A stretch of 64,000 nt of DNA from NCBI GenBank assembly GCA_027485645.1, contig JAIXQR010000001.1:613632-677631 (forward strand). Direction: 5' to 3'. Numbering within the stretch: the stretch's first letter is position 1; each line of letters starts with the position of its first letter. Below, in pieces: positions 32,816 through 41,642 of the stretch. The notes below the pieces were generated by a model. That model did no database searches, was not told the origin of the DNA, and worked only from the letters and a program-made list of their open reading frames with translations. A program made the translations under genes and the position numbers. This DNA comes from a bacterium (lineage in GTDB: Bacteria > Armatimonadota > Fimbriimonadia > Fimbriimonadales > Fimbriimonadaceae).

Positions 32816-33379
32816 TTATTCGCTTACGATTCGAACAGAGGTGACGCGGTCACCTTTCTCGAGCTTTCGAAGCACTTCGATGCCGGAAACGACCTTGCCA
32901 AAGATCGTGTACTTTCCGTCCAAAAACTTCGATCGGCCTAGCGAGAAGTAAATCTGACTGTCGCCGCCGTTCGGGTTATCGGAGGGGCGAGCGAGGCCCA
33001 CGGAGCCCTCTTCATGCTCGTACGGCGTGGTTTCAAGCGGAACCTTGATTCCGGAGCCGCCAGTGCCAATTTGCTGGGAGTCGAGGCTCAGCGATTTCGT
33101 TTGCGGGTCACCGAAGAAAGCCAAGTAAGGGCGCGGCGTTCGCTCCACACGGAAGAACTGAAGGCCATCGTAGAAGCCCTGGCGCGATAAGCGGAGAACC
33201 TGGGCCGTTGCCTTGGGTGCTTCCTTTGTGAAGAAGCGAACGAAGATGCTTCCGCGTTTCTCGATGTCGAAGCGCACAACCGTTTCGCCGGGCTGTGGAG
33301 CATAGCCTTGAGCCAGGGCTGAAGCAGTCCCGAAGTGGATGGCGACAAGGGCAAGACACCGAAAAGTTCGTAGGTTCAT
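32816..33379 (-). CDS. Exported cyclophilin-type peptidyl-prolyl isomerase
   Basis: A 187-residue protein with a signal peptide (cleavage after ALAQ, about residue 24). The cyclophilin core is present: AQVLRLSRQGFYDGLQFFRVE, a GSGIKVPLE turn, GSVGLARPSDNPNGGDSQIYFSLGRSKFLDGKYTIFGKVVSGIEVL in parts, and a closing VTSVRIV. The usual FHR active-site phrase reads FFRVE, so the catalytic Arg is present. It probably folds envelope proteins in the periplasm. Confidence 0.85.
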   Translation of the reverse strand: MNLRTFRCLALVAIHFGTASALAQGYAPQPGETVVRFDIEKRGSIFVRFFTKEAPKATAQVLRLSRQGFYDGLQFFRVERTPRPYLAFFGDPQTKSLSLDSQQIGTGGSGIKVPLETTPYEHEEGSVGLARPSDNPNGGDSQIYFSLGRSKFLDGKYTIFGKVVSGIEVLRKLEKGDRVTSVRIVSE

Positions 33380-33444
33380 GAAATTCGCAAATATTCAGAC
33401 GACAGGAAACCCAAAACGGAACAGTGCTTTGGGACTTGCGCTAC

Positions 33445-34038
33445 TTAATCGCCGAGTTGGCGACCGTAGCCATCCATCCTCACGTTGCCAACGAGGATGA
33501 GAATGCCGTCGATGAAGGACCAAATGAATCCGACTCCGCACAGCGATAGCACGAGCTGAAGCACGCCAATCGCACTGAAGCCCAAGTAGATGCGTCCAAC
33601 GCCAGGGATGATGAGTTGGAGGATTCCGGCGAGGATTCGGCTTCGGTCGCTACGCTGGCTACCGTAAGGCGACATACCGGCCATTTGCATCGAAAGGTCA
33701 GCCGGGGCCGAGAACGGACTTGCCGTGCCGTAGCTCGGGGTGCTCGGAGCCGCCTGCTGGCTCATTCCGGCTACCGCGCCGTAAGGATCTGCCGGAGCGG
33801 CTTTTCTGGCGCCGGGAGATGGCGGCGGTGGTGGCGCGACGTTTGGTTGCGCGTCCATGAACATCGAACTGATCTCGGGAGTTCGACCAGCGGGCATCCA
33901 ATCAGGGAGGCCCTGTTTCCAGACGTAGGTATCACGGTCAATCACGCCGCCAGCGACCAGTTCTTCCATCTGGTCGAGCGTCAACGGACCAAGCTGTCCG
34001 TAATGTCCAATGTAGTACCAATCTGCTGCGATGCTCAA
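33445..34038 (-). CDS. GYF_2 and TM2-like membrane protein
   Basis: A 197-residue protein with an N-terminal GYF_2 domain (WYYIGHYGQLGPLTLDQMEEL), a Pro/Ala/Ser-rich linker of about 90 residues, and a C-terminal pair of membrane helices in the TM2 style (LAGILQLIIPGVGRIYLG, then GVLQLVLSLCGVGFIWSFIDGI split by a turn). This layout is common in bacteria but has no fixed function; GYF domains bind proline-rich sequence. I chose TTG 34038, since it gives the normal GYF_2 N-terminus; another TTG at 34095 adds 19 residues with no better support. Confidence 0.7.
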   Translation of the reverse strand: MSIAADWYYIGHYGQLGPLTLDQMEELVAGGVIDRDTYVWKQGLPDWMPAGRTPEISSMFMDAQPNVAPPPPPSPGARKAAPADPYGAVAGMSQQAAPSTPSYGTASPFSAPADLSMQMAGMSPYGSQRSDRSRILAGILQLIIPGVGRIYLGFSAIGVLQLVLSLCGVGFIWSFIDGILILVGNVRMDGYGRQLGD

Positions 34039-34106
34039 GTTGCCGCCAAAGTTGAGAGAAGTATGCGAGAAGTGTTTACCTAATCGTAGGCACAAGGTCT
34101 AGTCGA

Positions 34107-35027
34107 TCACAACGATTGTTCGCTCTCGGGCGAAATATCTGCCGAATGGGGGACCAGAACTCGCAGCGCGGCAGGAAGAATTCGAAACTCAAGCGGGGTG
34201 CGATGGGTTATTTCGCCGTCCACGGTCACGCGTCGCCTCGGGTCCGTCGTGAGAGTCCCCCTGGCGGTTTCCTCGGTGTGAACCTCTTCCAGACGCCCGT
34301 GGTGGCCAAATGACAAGTTGAGGGCGAGCCTCAGCAGGGCCGACTTTCGGGCCGTTTGCAGCGCGTAAAGCGAGAGCTTGCCTGAATCGATGCTGGCTTC
34401 TTCGGAGAGTCGGAATGGTCCGGCATGAAAACGTCCACAGCCGATGACAACCTGCAGGGTTTCGAACTTTGCCAAACCGTTTTCCGTGGTCAGAGTGACC
34501 CTAAATGGCTTCACACGGGCAAGGGCTTTCCAGACGGCAAAGATGTACGCCGCTTTGCCTAGCGATCGCTTGAGTGTGGGGTCAAGGGACTTGGCAATTT
34601 CAGTTGTTAGGCCAACGGAGGCGATGTTGACGAAGACGGAGCCGTTTGCCTCGCCAAGGTCAACCAGTCTTGGTTCGCCAGACATGATGACCGGTAGGGC
34701 CAAATTGAGGTCTGGTGAGATGCCGAGATCGCGAGCGAAGGCGTTACCAGTGCCGAGGGGCAACACGCCAAGCGTGGTGTTTGTGCCGGTTAGCTTTTGG
34801 GCGACCGACGAGAGCGTGCCATCTCCGCCGCCAACAACGATGAGAGGAATGTTGGATCTAACCGCGTCATCGACCAGGCCGAGTAGCTGATCCATTTGCC
34901 GAAACGCCCCGGCTTTGTGAAAGTGGAATCCAGCCTGGGCGAGTCGCAAGTGGGCGGCATCGTACAAATCTCGTCCGCGCCGAGACTTCCCGTTGACGAG
35001 CAAAACCGCATCGCGCACTTGACTCAT
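34107..35027 (-). CDS. Diacylglycerol kinase-family lipid kinase (YegS/DagK type)
   Basis: A 306-residue soluble lipid kinase. It has the nucleotide-binding IVVGGGDGTLSSVAQKL and LPLGTGNAFARDLGI motifs at about residues 60-105 and the C-terminal beta domain ending in a VTVDGEI turn. Members phosphorylate diacylglycerol or related lipids at the inner face of the membrane. ATG 35027. It lies 23 bases downstream of the response regulator on the same strand. Confidence 0.87.
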   Translation of the reverse strand: MSQVRDAVLLVNGKSRRGRDLYDAAHLRLAQAGFHFHKAGAFRQMDQLLGLVDDAVRSNIPLIVVGGGDGTLSSVAQKLTGTNTTLGVLPLGTGNAFARDLGISPDLNLALPVIMSGEPRLVDLGEANGSVFVNIASVGLTTEIAKSLDPTLKRSLGKAAYIFAVWKALARVKPFRVTLTTENGLAKFETLQVVIGCGRFHAGPFRLSEEASIDSGKLSLYALQTARKSALLRLALNLSFGHHGRLEEVHTEETARGTLTTDPRRRVTVDGEITHRTPLEFRILPAALRVLVPHSADISPESEQSL

Positions 35028-35050
35028 GCGCTCATGATCGCTGATTCTGC

Positions 35051-35722
35051 CTAGCCGGTGAATTTATAGCCGACTCCGCGGATGGTGAGCAACCGCGTTG
35101 GGTTCGTTGGATCGGGCTCAATTCGGGTCCGCAGCCATCGGATGTGAACGTCGACGGTTCGACCGGAGATAAACGCTTCGCGGCCCCAGACTCGGTCTAG
35201 CAACGTTTCCCGAGAGAAGACCTGGCCGACGTTTCTTCCGAGGAAGTACATCAACGCGAACTCCTTTGGCGAAAGGTTGAGCGGTCGGTCGTCAATCCAA
35301 GCTTCGTGGCTTCGTGGATCGACGCGTAGGTTTCCAGACTCGATGACTTCTCGTACGGGTTCGCCAGTTGAGCGGCGAAGGATCGCTTTGACGCGGGCGG
35401 CAAGCTCGCCGAGGTTGAACGGCTTCACGACGTAGTCGTCGGCGCCGAGTTCAAGTCCCTTTACGCGGTCGGCTTCGTCGGCTCGAGCGGAGACGAAAAT
35501 GATCGGGGTGTTGCTGTCCTTCCGAATAGCGCGGCAAAAATCGAAGCCGGAGCGCTGTGGAAGCATGATGTCGAGGATCACGAGATCGGGCTTGATTCGG
35601 CGGAAGAGGCGCATTCCTTCCTCAGCGGAATCCGCGACGAAGGTCGTGAAACCTTCCTTGCGCATTTTCGCTTCGACCGTTTCAAGAATGACGGGTTCGT
35701 CATCCACGATCAACAGCTTCAT
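35051..35722 (-). CDS. OmpR/PhoB-family response regulator
   Basis: A 223-residue two-component regulator. The receiver domain (1-118) has the acidic pair in LLIVDDEP, the phosphoacceptor Asp in DLVILDIMLP, the Thr/Ser switch position in IIFVSARAD and Lys in VKPFNLGEL. The winged helix (about 130-223) includes LNLSPKEFALMYFLGRNVGQVFSR in parts and TVDVHIRWLRTRIE, TIRGVGYKF. No histidine kinase gene is next to it, so it is an orphan. Start ATG 35722 or 35725, chosen from the AGAAGG sequence just ahead; an open frame runs upstream to 35821. Confidence 0.93.
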   Translation of the reverse strand: MKLLIVDDEPVILETVEAKMRKEGFTTFVADSAEEGMRLFRRIKPDLVILDIMLPQRSGFDFCRAIRKDSNTPIIFVSARADEADRVKGLELGADDYVVKPFNLGELAARVKAILRRSTGEPVREVIESGNLRVDPRSHEAWIDDRPLNLSPKEFALMYFLGRNVGQVFSRETLLDRVWGREAFISGRTVDVHIRWLRTRIEPDPTNPTRLLTIRGVGYKFTG

Positions 35723-35898
35723 CATGCTGCCTTCTAAGTTCTCCGGTTGCAAGTCTTGAGCCAATGCCAAAAGTGGTTCCCCATGTCTTGCCAGAAAAAT
35801 GTCTCCCCGGCCAAGTATCACTCAGTTGTGCCTGATTTGGGTTAAGGCACTGTAAAGAACGGACCTTCCTTCGTGAATTCTCTGAAAAAATCCTTGAA

Positions 35899-37746
35899 TT
35901 ACGTTCTTTTGAAAAGCTTGAGCAAGTTTTCAGTTGAAAGCGTGACGGTGATCGGGCGACCGTGCGGGCAGAGGTAAGGGTTTTCCGTCAAGGCGAGATC
36001 AGTGACGAGCTTTTCCATCTCCGCCATGCTCAGCGGGTCTCCGGCTTTGACCGCCATTTTGCAGGAGCAGGTGATCCAGATTTGTTCCCGGGTGGGCATC
36101 AGGCGACGATGCACGGAGGACTCGACCAGTTCATCGACCATGTCTCGCAACATTCGGATTGGGTCCCGACTTCGGATGGCGGCGGGCACGGCCCGAACCA
36201 CGAAGCTCTCGCCTCCGAACGGCTCTAGCTCAAAACCGACTTCGGTGATTTCATTGAGGCGCTCGCCGAGGAGGGTGGCAGCGCGGCGGTCGAGTTCGAG
36301 GGTTTGCGGCACGAGCAGGACTTGCTTTTCGATGCCAACCGAACCGCGGACACCGCAGAGGTATTCGTATAGGATGCGTTCATGAGCGACGTGCTGATCG
36401 ATCACCACAAGGCCATGGCGGGTCTCGGCGATGATGAACGTGTTCATGGCTTGGCCGAGGATTCGGAGGCCATCGAGGAGCGATACGAATGGCAGGTTCT
36501 CGAGTGATGGAGCTTGTGGGGCGGTTTCGTCCGCCGGGAGATTTTTAGCTTCCGGTTTTGGCGCGGCAAAGCCTTCAGCATTGACCGGCGGCAGGTTTGC
36601 CCAACTTGGCGGGAGACTGCTGCTCGGTTCAGGCACGCGGCTGGCCGATCGTCCCGCCTCAAAAAGCGCAGGGCCAGAGGCCGCGCGGAGGGCTTCGTTG
36701 ACCCTCGCAATCTGGGCAGCGGAAGGCATCATGCCGTGGGTCAAAAGGGCATTCTTTATTGCCAAACGGATGCCATCGAAGGCTTGATTTTCTTGCTGAA
36801 AACGAACATCGCTCTTGGTTGGCGAGACGTTGATGTCGATTTTTGAGGGCTCGATTTCTAGCATCAGCACGAGATAGGGGTACCGGCGCTCGGGGGTGAT
36901 GTCACGAAGCGCGACATCGACGGCGACGGTCAAGTTTCTTGAGCGCACGGGCCGACCGTTTACGAACAGGAACTGATAGGCGCGGGTGGGGCGGGTGACA
37001 TGGGGCGGGCTGATGTAGCCATGAATGCGGAGGTCTCCCGCGCGAGCTTCGAGTGGAACGAGGGCACGCGCGACATCGCGGCTCCAGACGGCGCCAATCG
37101 CCTCCAGACGGTCGTCTCGTCCCGGTGTTTCCATCGCGACCTGCCCGTTGTGGGTGACCTTGAAGGCAACGTGCGGATAAGCAAAGGCATACCGAGATAG
37201 GTGGTCAAGCGATTGGCCGAGTTCCGTGGTGTCCGATTTCAGAAACTTCCGCCGCGCGGGGACATTGAAGAAGAGGTCTTCGATGATGATTTCGGTGCCC
37301 CTTGGGCCCGCCTCAGCTTCGGGTGGGCTAGGTACGCCTCCTTCAATTTCGAGCCGCGTTCGTAGACCGTCAACATTCCCCGTCAACAGCGTAAATCGCG
37401 AAACCGAGGCGATGCTTGGCAGGGCTTCCCCTCGGAATCCGAGAGTGCCGACGTGGAGCAGGTCCTCGGCATCGCGGATTTTTGAAGTTGCGTGGCGCGA
37501 GAGGGAAAGTAGCGCTTCCTCCCTGGACATGCCGATACCGTTGTCCCGAACCGCGATTCGCGTTCGGCCGGCATCGGTTAGCTCGACCTCGATTCGCGTG
37601 CTCATCGCGTCCAACGCGTTCTCGACGAGTTCTTTAACGACAGATGCTGGACGTTCGACGACTTCGCCGGCGGCAATTTGGTTGACGGTGTGCGGGTCGA
37701 GCTGACGGATCCGGCCGGCCGAGTTAGAAGCTTCGGGCAGGCTCAC
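35899..37746 (-). CDS. mutL: DNA mismatch repair protein MutL
   Basis: A 615-residue MutL: an N-terminal GHKL ATPase (IAAGEVVERPASVVKELVEN, DNGIGM, TLGFRGEAL), a Pro-rich linker (about 345-420), and a C-terminal dimerisation/endonuclease domain. Endonuclease motifs are present: DQHVAHERILYE (Val in place of the usual Ala in DQHA), CSCKMAVKAG, and CPHGRP. So it is probably a nicking MutL, as in bacteria without MutH. A canonical mutS is not in the window. Start GTG 37746, one base after the Gfo/Idh/MocA gene stop. Confidence 0.95.
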   Translation of the reverse strand: MSLPEASNSAGRIRQLDPHTVNQIAAGEVVERPASVVKELVENALDAMSTRIEVELTDAGRTRIAVRDNGIGMSREEALLSLSRHATSKIRDAEDLLHVGTLGFRGEALPSIASVSRFTLLTGNVDGLRTRLEIEGGVPSPPEAEAGPRGTEIIIEDLFFNVPARRKFLKSDTTELGQSLDHLSRYAFAYPHVAFKVTHNGQVAMETPGRDDRLEAIGAVWSRDVARALVPLEARAGDLRIHGYISPPHVTRPTRAYQFLFVNGRPVRSRNLTVAVDVALRDITPERRYPYLVLMLEIEPSKIDINVSPTKSDVRFQQENQAFDGIRLAIKNALLTHGMMPSAAQIARVNEALRAASGPALFEAGRSASRVPEPSSSLPPSWANLPPVNAEGFAAPKPEAKNLPADETAPQAPSLENLPFVSLLDGLRILGQAMNTFIIAETRHGLVVIDQHVAHERILYEYLCGVRGSVGIEKQVLLVPQTLELDRRAATLLGERLNEITEVGFELEPFGGESFVVRAVPAAIRSRDPIRMLRDMVDELVESSVHRRLMPTREQIWITCSCKMAVKAGDPLSMAEMEKLVTDLALTENPYLCPHGRPITVTLSTENLLKLFKRT

Positions 37747-37747
37747 C

Positions 37748-38725
37748 TTAAAGTGACGCGACCTCGCGGCTTTGCACGCTACGGTAGGCCGCCATGGCCA
37801 CTTCGCTCGCTTTCAGGCCATCTTCGAGGGTGGTTCGTCCGGGGCGACCCTCCTGAATTGCGGCCAAGAACTCGGCGATCATCAGGGCGTCAAGATCGGA
37901 GCCGAAGTTGGCGACGGAATGGCTCTTTTGCCCACTGCCGTAGCGGTGGACTTCTTGGCTGAACATGTCGATTTCGATGACGCCGCCTTCGCCGACGACA
38001 TTGAGCGTCACATCGCCCCAAGTTCGAAATCCGGCTGGTCTGGACCAGGAGGAGTCGATCGTCGCGAACACGCCGGAGGGAAACTCCAACGTGACCATCG
38101 CCGTGTCTTCCCAGGATTGAGCGTAAACGCCGTTCCCGGTTTGGGCTTGCACGCGACCCACTTCCTCTTGAAGCAGGTCTCGCAAAAGGTCAGTCACGTG
38201 GACGACGTGGTCGATCATCGCACCGCCACCGGACTCGGAGACGTCGACAAACCAATCGAACGGGCAAGTCCCGCGATTCGTGGTGCAAATGGCGCGAAGG
38301 GTGCCAATGTCGCCGCTTCTCATCCGTGCGCGGAGGCTTTCGTACGCCGGGCTGTACCGACACGGAAAGGCGGTCATTCTGACGCCGGTGTGGTTTGCGA
38401 CGGCGCTGCGAATCCTGGCGGCTTCTTCCGGGTTAGTCGCGATCGGTTTCTCGCAGATGAAGTGCAGATTCGCCGCGGCGACCGCTTCGACATCTTCGGC
38501 ATGTCGCTTATTTTCGCTGGCGATCACGACCGCATCGCACTCCGCGAGGAGCGCGCTAAGCGACTCGAACTCGGGGATGCTGTGCAGGGTCGCGAACGAG
38601 GCCCGGCGTTCTGGCTTGCGGTCCCAAATGCCCGCAAAGCTGCAGCCCGGCACGGTTCGAAGCCCGTGGACATAGGCATGAGCGTGCTGGTGCGCCGAAG
38701 AAACGAACCCAACCCGAAGCGCCAT
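37748..38725 (-). CDS. Gfo/Idh/MocA-family oxidoreductase
   Basis: A 325-residue NAD(P)-dependent oxidoreductase. The N-terminal Rossmann fold has the short variant VGFVSSAHQHAHAY in place of the Gly-rich loop, then the signature CEKPIATNPEEAARI with the catalytic Lys. The C-terminal substrate domain has GGGAMIDHVVHVTDLL with the metal- or substrate-binding Asp/His. Substrates in this family are sugars or inositols; this one cannot be specified. It lies between tsaE and mutL in a minus-strand operon. Confidence 0.85.
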   Translation of the reverse strand: MALRVGFVSSAHQHAHAYVHGLRTVPGCSFAGIWDRKPERRASFATLHSIPEFESLSALLAECDAVVIASENKRHAEDVEAVAAANLHFICEKPIATNPEEAARIRSAVANHTGVRMTAFPCRYSPAYESLRARMRSGDIGTLRAICTTNRGTCPFDWFVDVSESGGGAMIDHVVHVTDLLRDLLQEEVGRVQAQTGNGVYAQSWEDTAMVTLEFPSGVFATIDSSWSRPAGFRTWGDVTLNVVGEGGVIEIDMFSQEVHRYGSGQKSHSVANFGSDLDALMIAEFLAAIQEGRPGRTTLEDGLKASEVAMAAYRSVQSREVASL

Positions 38726-38745
38726 TTGGTAATGCTACACCAGAA

Positions 38746-39168
38746 TCAGCGACTCGAAACGGGAGGCGTGACGGTCACCGTTCGAGAGTCGGGCGAATGG
38801 CCGAACTCGATATGAACCCACCAACAGTCGTCGGCGGGGATCAGATCCGCCATTCGATCGGGCCATTCGATGAAGGTGAGATGCTCGGCAAATTCATCTT
38901 CTAGGCCGAGCCCGTTTGCACTGGAAACCCGGTAAAGGTCGGAGTGCAGGATCGGAGGGGTGGTCGGGAAAGTTTGGATGAGGTTAAAAGTCGGGGAGCG
39001 CACGGCGCCTTCATATCCGCACGCCCGAAGACATGCGCGGACGAAGGTGGTTTTTCCGGCACCGAGCGATCCTTCGAGCGCGACGATGTCACCGACTCGC
39101 CATTCGTGGATGTATCGCTGGGCAAGCTCTGCGAGTTCCGCCTCGGAAGCGATCTCGAACACATTCAC
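38746..39168 (-). CDS. tsaE: tRNA threonylcarbamoyladenosine biosynthesis ATPase TsaE
   Basis: A 140-residue P-loop protein that supports TsaB-TsaD in making the t6A modification of ANN-decoding tRNAs. Walker A GSLGAGKTTFVRACLRACG, then SPTFNLIQTF and LYRVSS, and FIEWPDRM match TsaE. GTG 39168 overlaps the thyX stop as GTGA, so it is translationally coupled. Confidence 0.93.
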   Translation of the reverse strand: MNVFEIASEAELAELAQRYIHEWRVGDIVALEGSLGAGKTTFVRACLRACGYEGAVRSPTFNLIQTFPTTPPILHSDLYRVSSANGLGLEDEFAEHLTFIEWPDRMADLIPADDCWWVHIEFGHSPDSRTVTVTPPVSSR

Positions 39169-40040
39169 GCGGGTAGCTGCGGTTCTTCGGGGGCGTCTTC
39201 CGGCGCGTTTGCCGCGAGCATGTGCGCAAGCTTGGCCTCGAACCGTTCCAGCGCCTTTCCTTCAAGCTGAATCGGCTCACCGCGAAGTCGTGCGGCTAGA
39301 GCGGCGCACTCGGAGCGGCTGAAGTCAACCGACCCCACGATGTGTTCCTCAAAAGCTTCAAACGCGATTGGCGCGACGGCTTTGGCGCACTGGGCCATCG
39401 CTTCGGCGTAGACGCGAATTTCGTACTGCGCGTGGCCATCAAGGCGGAGGCGCAGGAAGTGGAACAGATTGTGAAGATCGATCTGCCAGTACCACTCGGT
39501 GTAGAGCGAGATCGGCAAGTTCGTTCGGGCGAGCTCTCGGGCGACGCCTTGCTCGATCATCTTCTCGTAGCTGGCGTAGGCGGCGACCTGTTCGGCCTTC
39601 AGTGTTTGGATGACGGCTTCGGCTTCGTCGGGAGGCAAAGCGCCGGCTCGGCCCTGCTTGTTCGATTCGCTTTGGTAGGAGACGTGCTCGGGAAGCGGAA
39701 GATAGAACTCGTCCTTCATGACCGAGTAGCGGCCGCTGATCTCGTTCAGGCGCGCGGTTCGGTGCCGGACCCATTGGCGGGCCACGAAGATTGGCATCTT
39801 GGTGTGGAAGGTCAGTTGAACCTGCTCAAACGGGCTCGTGTGAGCGTTCTTGAGCAGGTAGTGAATGAGGCCGCGATCTTGTCGGAAGGTCTTGGTACCG
39901 GCGCCGTAGCTGACACGAGCGCTTTGGACGATGCGAGCATCTCCGCCCAGGTAATCAACGAGGCGCACGAAGCCGTGATCGAGGACGGGAATTTCTTTAT
40001 CCAGCAACGCTTCGGCAGCTTCTACGACGATATGACCCAT
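39165..40040 (-). CDS. thyX: Flavin-dependent thymidylate synthase ThyX
   Basis: A 291-residue FAD-dependent enzyme that methylates dUMP using methylene-tetrahydrofolate and NADPH. The family signature is present as RHRTARLNEISGRYSV (about residues 92-107), with FEQVQLTFHTKMPIFVARQWV ahead in two parts and WQIDLHNLFHFLRLR after. The C-terminal tail is about 40 residues longer than usual and acidic. No thyA is seen. It is followed by tsaE with a four-base overlap. Confidence 0.96.
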   Translation of the reverse strand: MGHIVVEAAEALLDKEIPVLDHGFVRLVDYLGGDARIVQSARVSYGAGTKTFRQDRGLIHYLLKNAHTSPFEQVQLTFHTKMPIFVARQWVRHRTARLNEISGRYSVMKDEFYLPLPEHVSYQSESNKQGRAGALPPDEAEAVIQTLKAEQVAAYASYEKMIEQGVARELARTNLPISLYTEWYWQIDLHNLFHFLRLRLDGHAQYEIRVYAEAMAQCAKAVAPIAFEAFEEHIVGSVDFSRSECAALAARLRGEPIQLEGKALERFEAKLAHMLAANAPEDAPEEPQLPA

Positions 40041-40064
40041 GCGCTAGATGGTACCAAGCGGCGC

Positions 40065-40514
40065 TTACCAGCGCTGCGCGAGGGCTTTGCCCAGTTCGGC
40101 CAGGAACGTCTCATCGGTTGCATCAAACGCGCCGACGGTGTGGCCGTCGATGTCGATTTGGCCCAGGATTGTTCCGTCCTCGGCATGAATCAGAACAACG
40201 ATTTCGCTTCGAGTTTGCACGGAGCAGGAAAGGTAGTTGCTGAGTTCACGCACGTCTTCGATGACTTGGTTGGCGTTCTCGGCGACGGCGGTGCCGCACA
40301 CGCCGCGACCGACGGGGATGTGGGTGTGGTCGGTTTCCGCGCCGACGTAAGCGTCTAGCACGAGGGTGTCGCCTTCGAGCCGATAAATTCCGCTCCAGTT
40401 GTAGTTCGGAAGTTCCGAAAGTAGCGCCATGGCGAAGTCGCGAAGGGCGCGTCCGGAGAGTTCGGAGTTACGAACGGCGGCAACAATCGGTTCAGAAACG
40501 GCTTCGGAGATCAT
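40065..40514 (-). CDS. msrC: GAF-domain free methionine-R-sulfoxide reductase
   Basis: A 149-residue single GAF domain with the fRMsr signature: NWSGIYRLEGDTLVLDAYVG in parts, IPVGRGVCGTAV, NYLSCSVQTRSEIVV and LGQIDIDGH. The enzyme reduces free methionine-R-sulfoxide. The two cysteines in GVCG and SC are present; the third cysteine that precedes IPxGxG in E. coli YebR is Thr/His here, so the disulfide cycle may be simpler. ATG 40514. Confidence 0.87.
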   Translation of the reverse strand: MISEAVSEPIVAAVRNSELSGRALRDFAMALLSELPNYNWSGIYRLEGDTLVLDAYVGAETDHTHIPVGRGVCGTAVAENANQVIEDVRELSNYLSCSVQTRSEIVVLIHAEDGTILGQIDIDGHTVGAFDATDETFLAELGKALAQRW

Positions 40515-40574
40515 GCCTGATTATGGATGGATCGCAAATCGCGGTGGGTTCTCGTAGATGAAGCTGGGCGAGAT

Positions 40575-40603
40575 TTGGAATTTGCAAGATCGTCTGGTTT
40601 AAT
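40575..40603 (+). promoter_or_regulatory. Candidate promoter for the ferredoxin reductase gene
   Basis: TTGGAA at 40575-40580 and TTTAAT at 40598-40603 are separated by 17 bases and end 13 bases before ATG 40616. The spacing is ideal but the -35 is weak. Confidence 0.4.
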
Positions 40604-40615
40604 GGTTGGTTCCGA

Positions 40616-41593
40616 ATGAATACGGTTGACGTGACGATAATTGGGGGCGGGCCTTGCGGCCTTTTTGCGGCGTTCTATGCGGGACTTCGAGGCATGAGCG
40701 TGCGGATTGTGGATTCACTTTCCGAACTTGGTGGCCAGCTCACCGCGTTGTATCCCGAAAAATACGTTTACGACATGCCGGGATTCCCGAAGGTGCTGGC
40801 AAAAGATTTGGCGCGGAACCTGATTGAGCAGGGAACCCAGTTCAGCCCCGAAATCGTGCTCGAAGAAACGGCGAACCAGCTGGAGAAAACGGACGAGGGC
40901 TATGCCATTCGAACGGAAGCGGGCGTTTATCCGACGAGGACCGTGATCATCTCCGCCGGTGCAGGTGCCTTTTCACCAACCAAGCTGGGAGTCGAGAACG
41001 AGGAGCACTACTTCGGTCGGGGACTGATGTACGGCGTTCGCGATAAGAAGAGCCTCGAAGGAAAGCGAGTCGCGATCGTCGGCGGCGGAGATTCCGCGTT
41101 CGACTGGGCGCTCAACCTACTGGACACGGCCGGGCCGATCAGCTTGATCCATCGCCGCGACGTGTTCAAAGCCCATGAAGATAGCGTTCACCAAGTGCAG
41201 AACAGCCGGGTTGAAATGCAGCTCTGGCGAGCAGTGAAAGCACTTCACGGAACGGACAAGCTTGAGGGAATCACCTTGGAGAACACCCAGACCAAGGAGC
41301 TGGAGGAGTTTCCGTGCGACGCGATCGTCGTCAACATCGGTTTCAAGTCTTCGTTGGGACCCATAAAGGACTGGGGGCTAGATATTCAAAAGAACCAAGT
41401 GGTGGTTGACCACAAGTTCGAAACGAACTTGCCGGGCGTGTTTGCGATCGGTGACGTTTGTGCCTTCCCAGAGAAGTTGAAGCTCATTGCGACCGGGGTT
41501 GGGGAAGCCGCAACCGCCGTTTGTTTTGCAAAGACGCGGCTCGATCCAGACGCGAAACTGTTCCCCGGCCACTCGTCCGATCGCGATCTATAA
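40616..41593 (+). CDS. Ferredoxin/flavodoxin-NADP+ reductase, thioredoxin reductase-like type
   Basis: A 325-residue FAD enzyme of the YumC class. FAD site IIGGGPCGLFAAFYAGLRG, then SLSELGGQLTALYPEKYVYDMPGFP (in parts), NADPH site VAIVGGGDSAFDWALNLL, and FAIGDVCAFPEK. There is no CxxC redox pair, which separates it from thioredoxin reductase. It moves electrons between NADPH and ferredoxin. It is transcribed singly ahead of the Gfo/Idh/MocA gene. Confidence 0.92.
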   Translation: MNTVDVTIIGGGPCGLFAAFYAGLRGMSVRIVDSLSELGGQLTALYPEKYVYDMPGFPKVLAKDLARNLIEQGTQFSPEIVLEETANQLEKTDEGYAIRTEAGVYPTRTVIISAGAGAFSPTKLGVENEEHYFGRGLMYGVRDKKSLEGKRVAIVGGGDSAFDWALNLLDTAGPISLIHRRDVFKAHEDSVHQVQNSRVEMQLWRAVKALHGTDKLEGITLENTQTKELEEFPCDAIVVNIGFKSSLGPIKDWGLDIQKNQVVVDHKFETNLPGVFAIGDVCAFPEKLKLIATGVGEAATAVCFAKTRLDPDAKLFPGHSSDRDL

Positions 41594-41642
41594 ACTGACC
41601 GTACTGGTAAGATCACCGATCAGGACAGAGGTAAGGAAGAGC

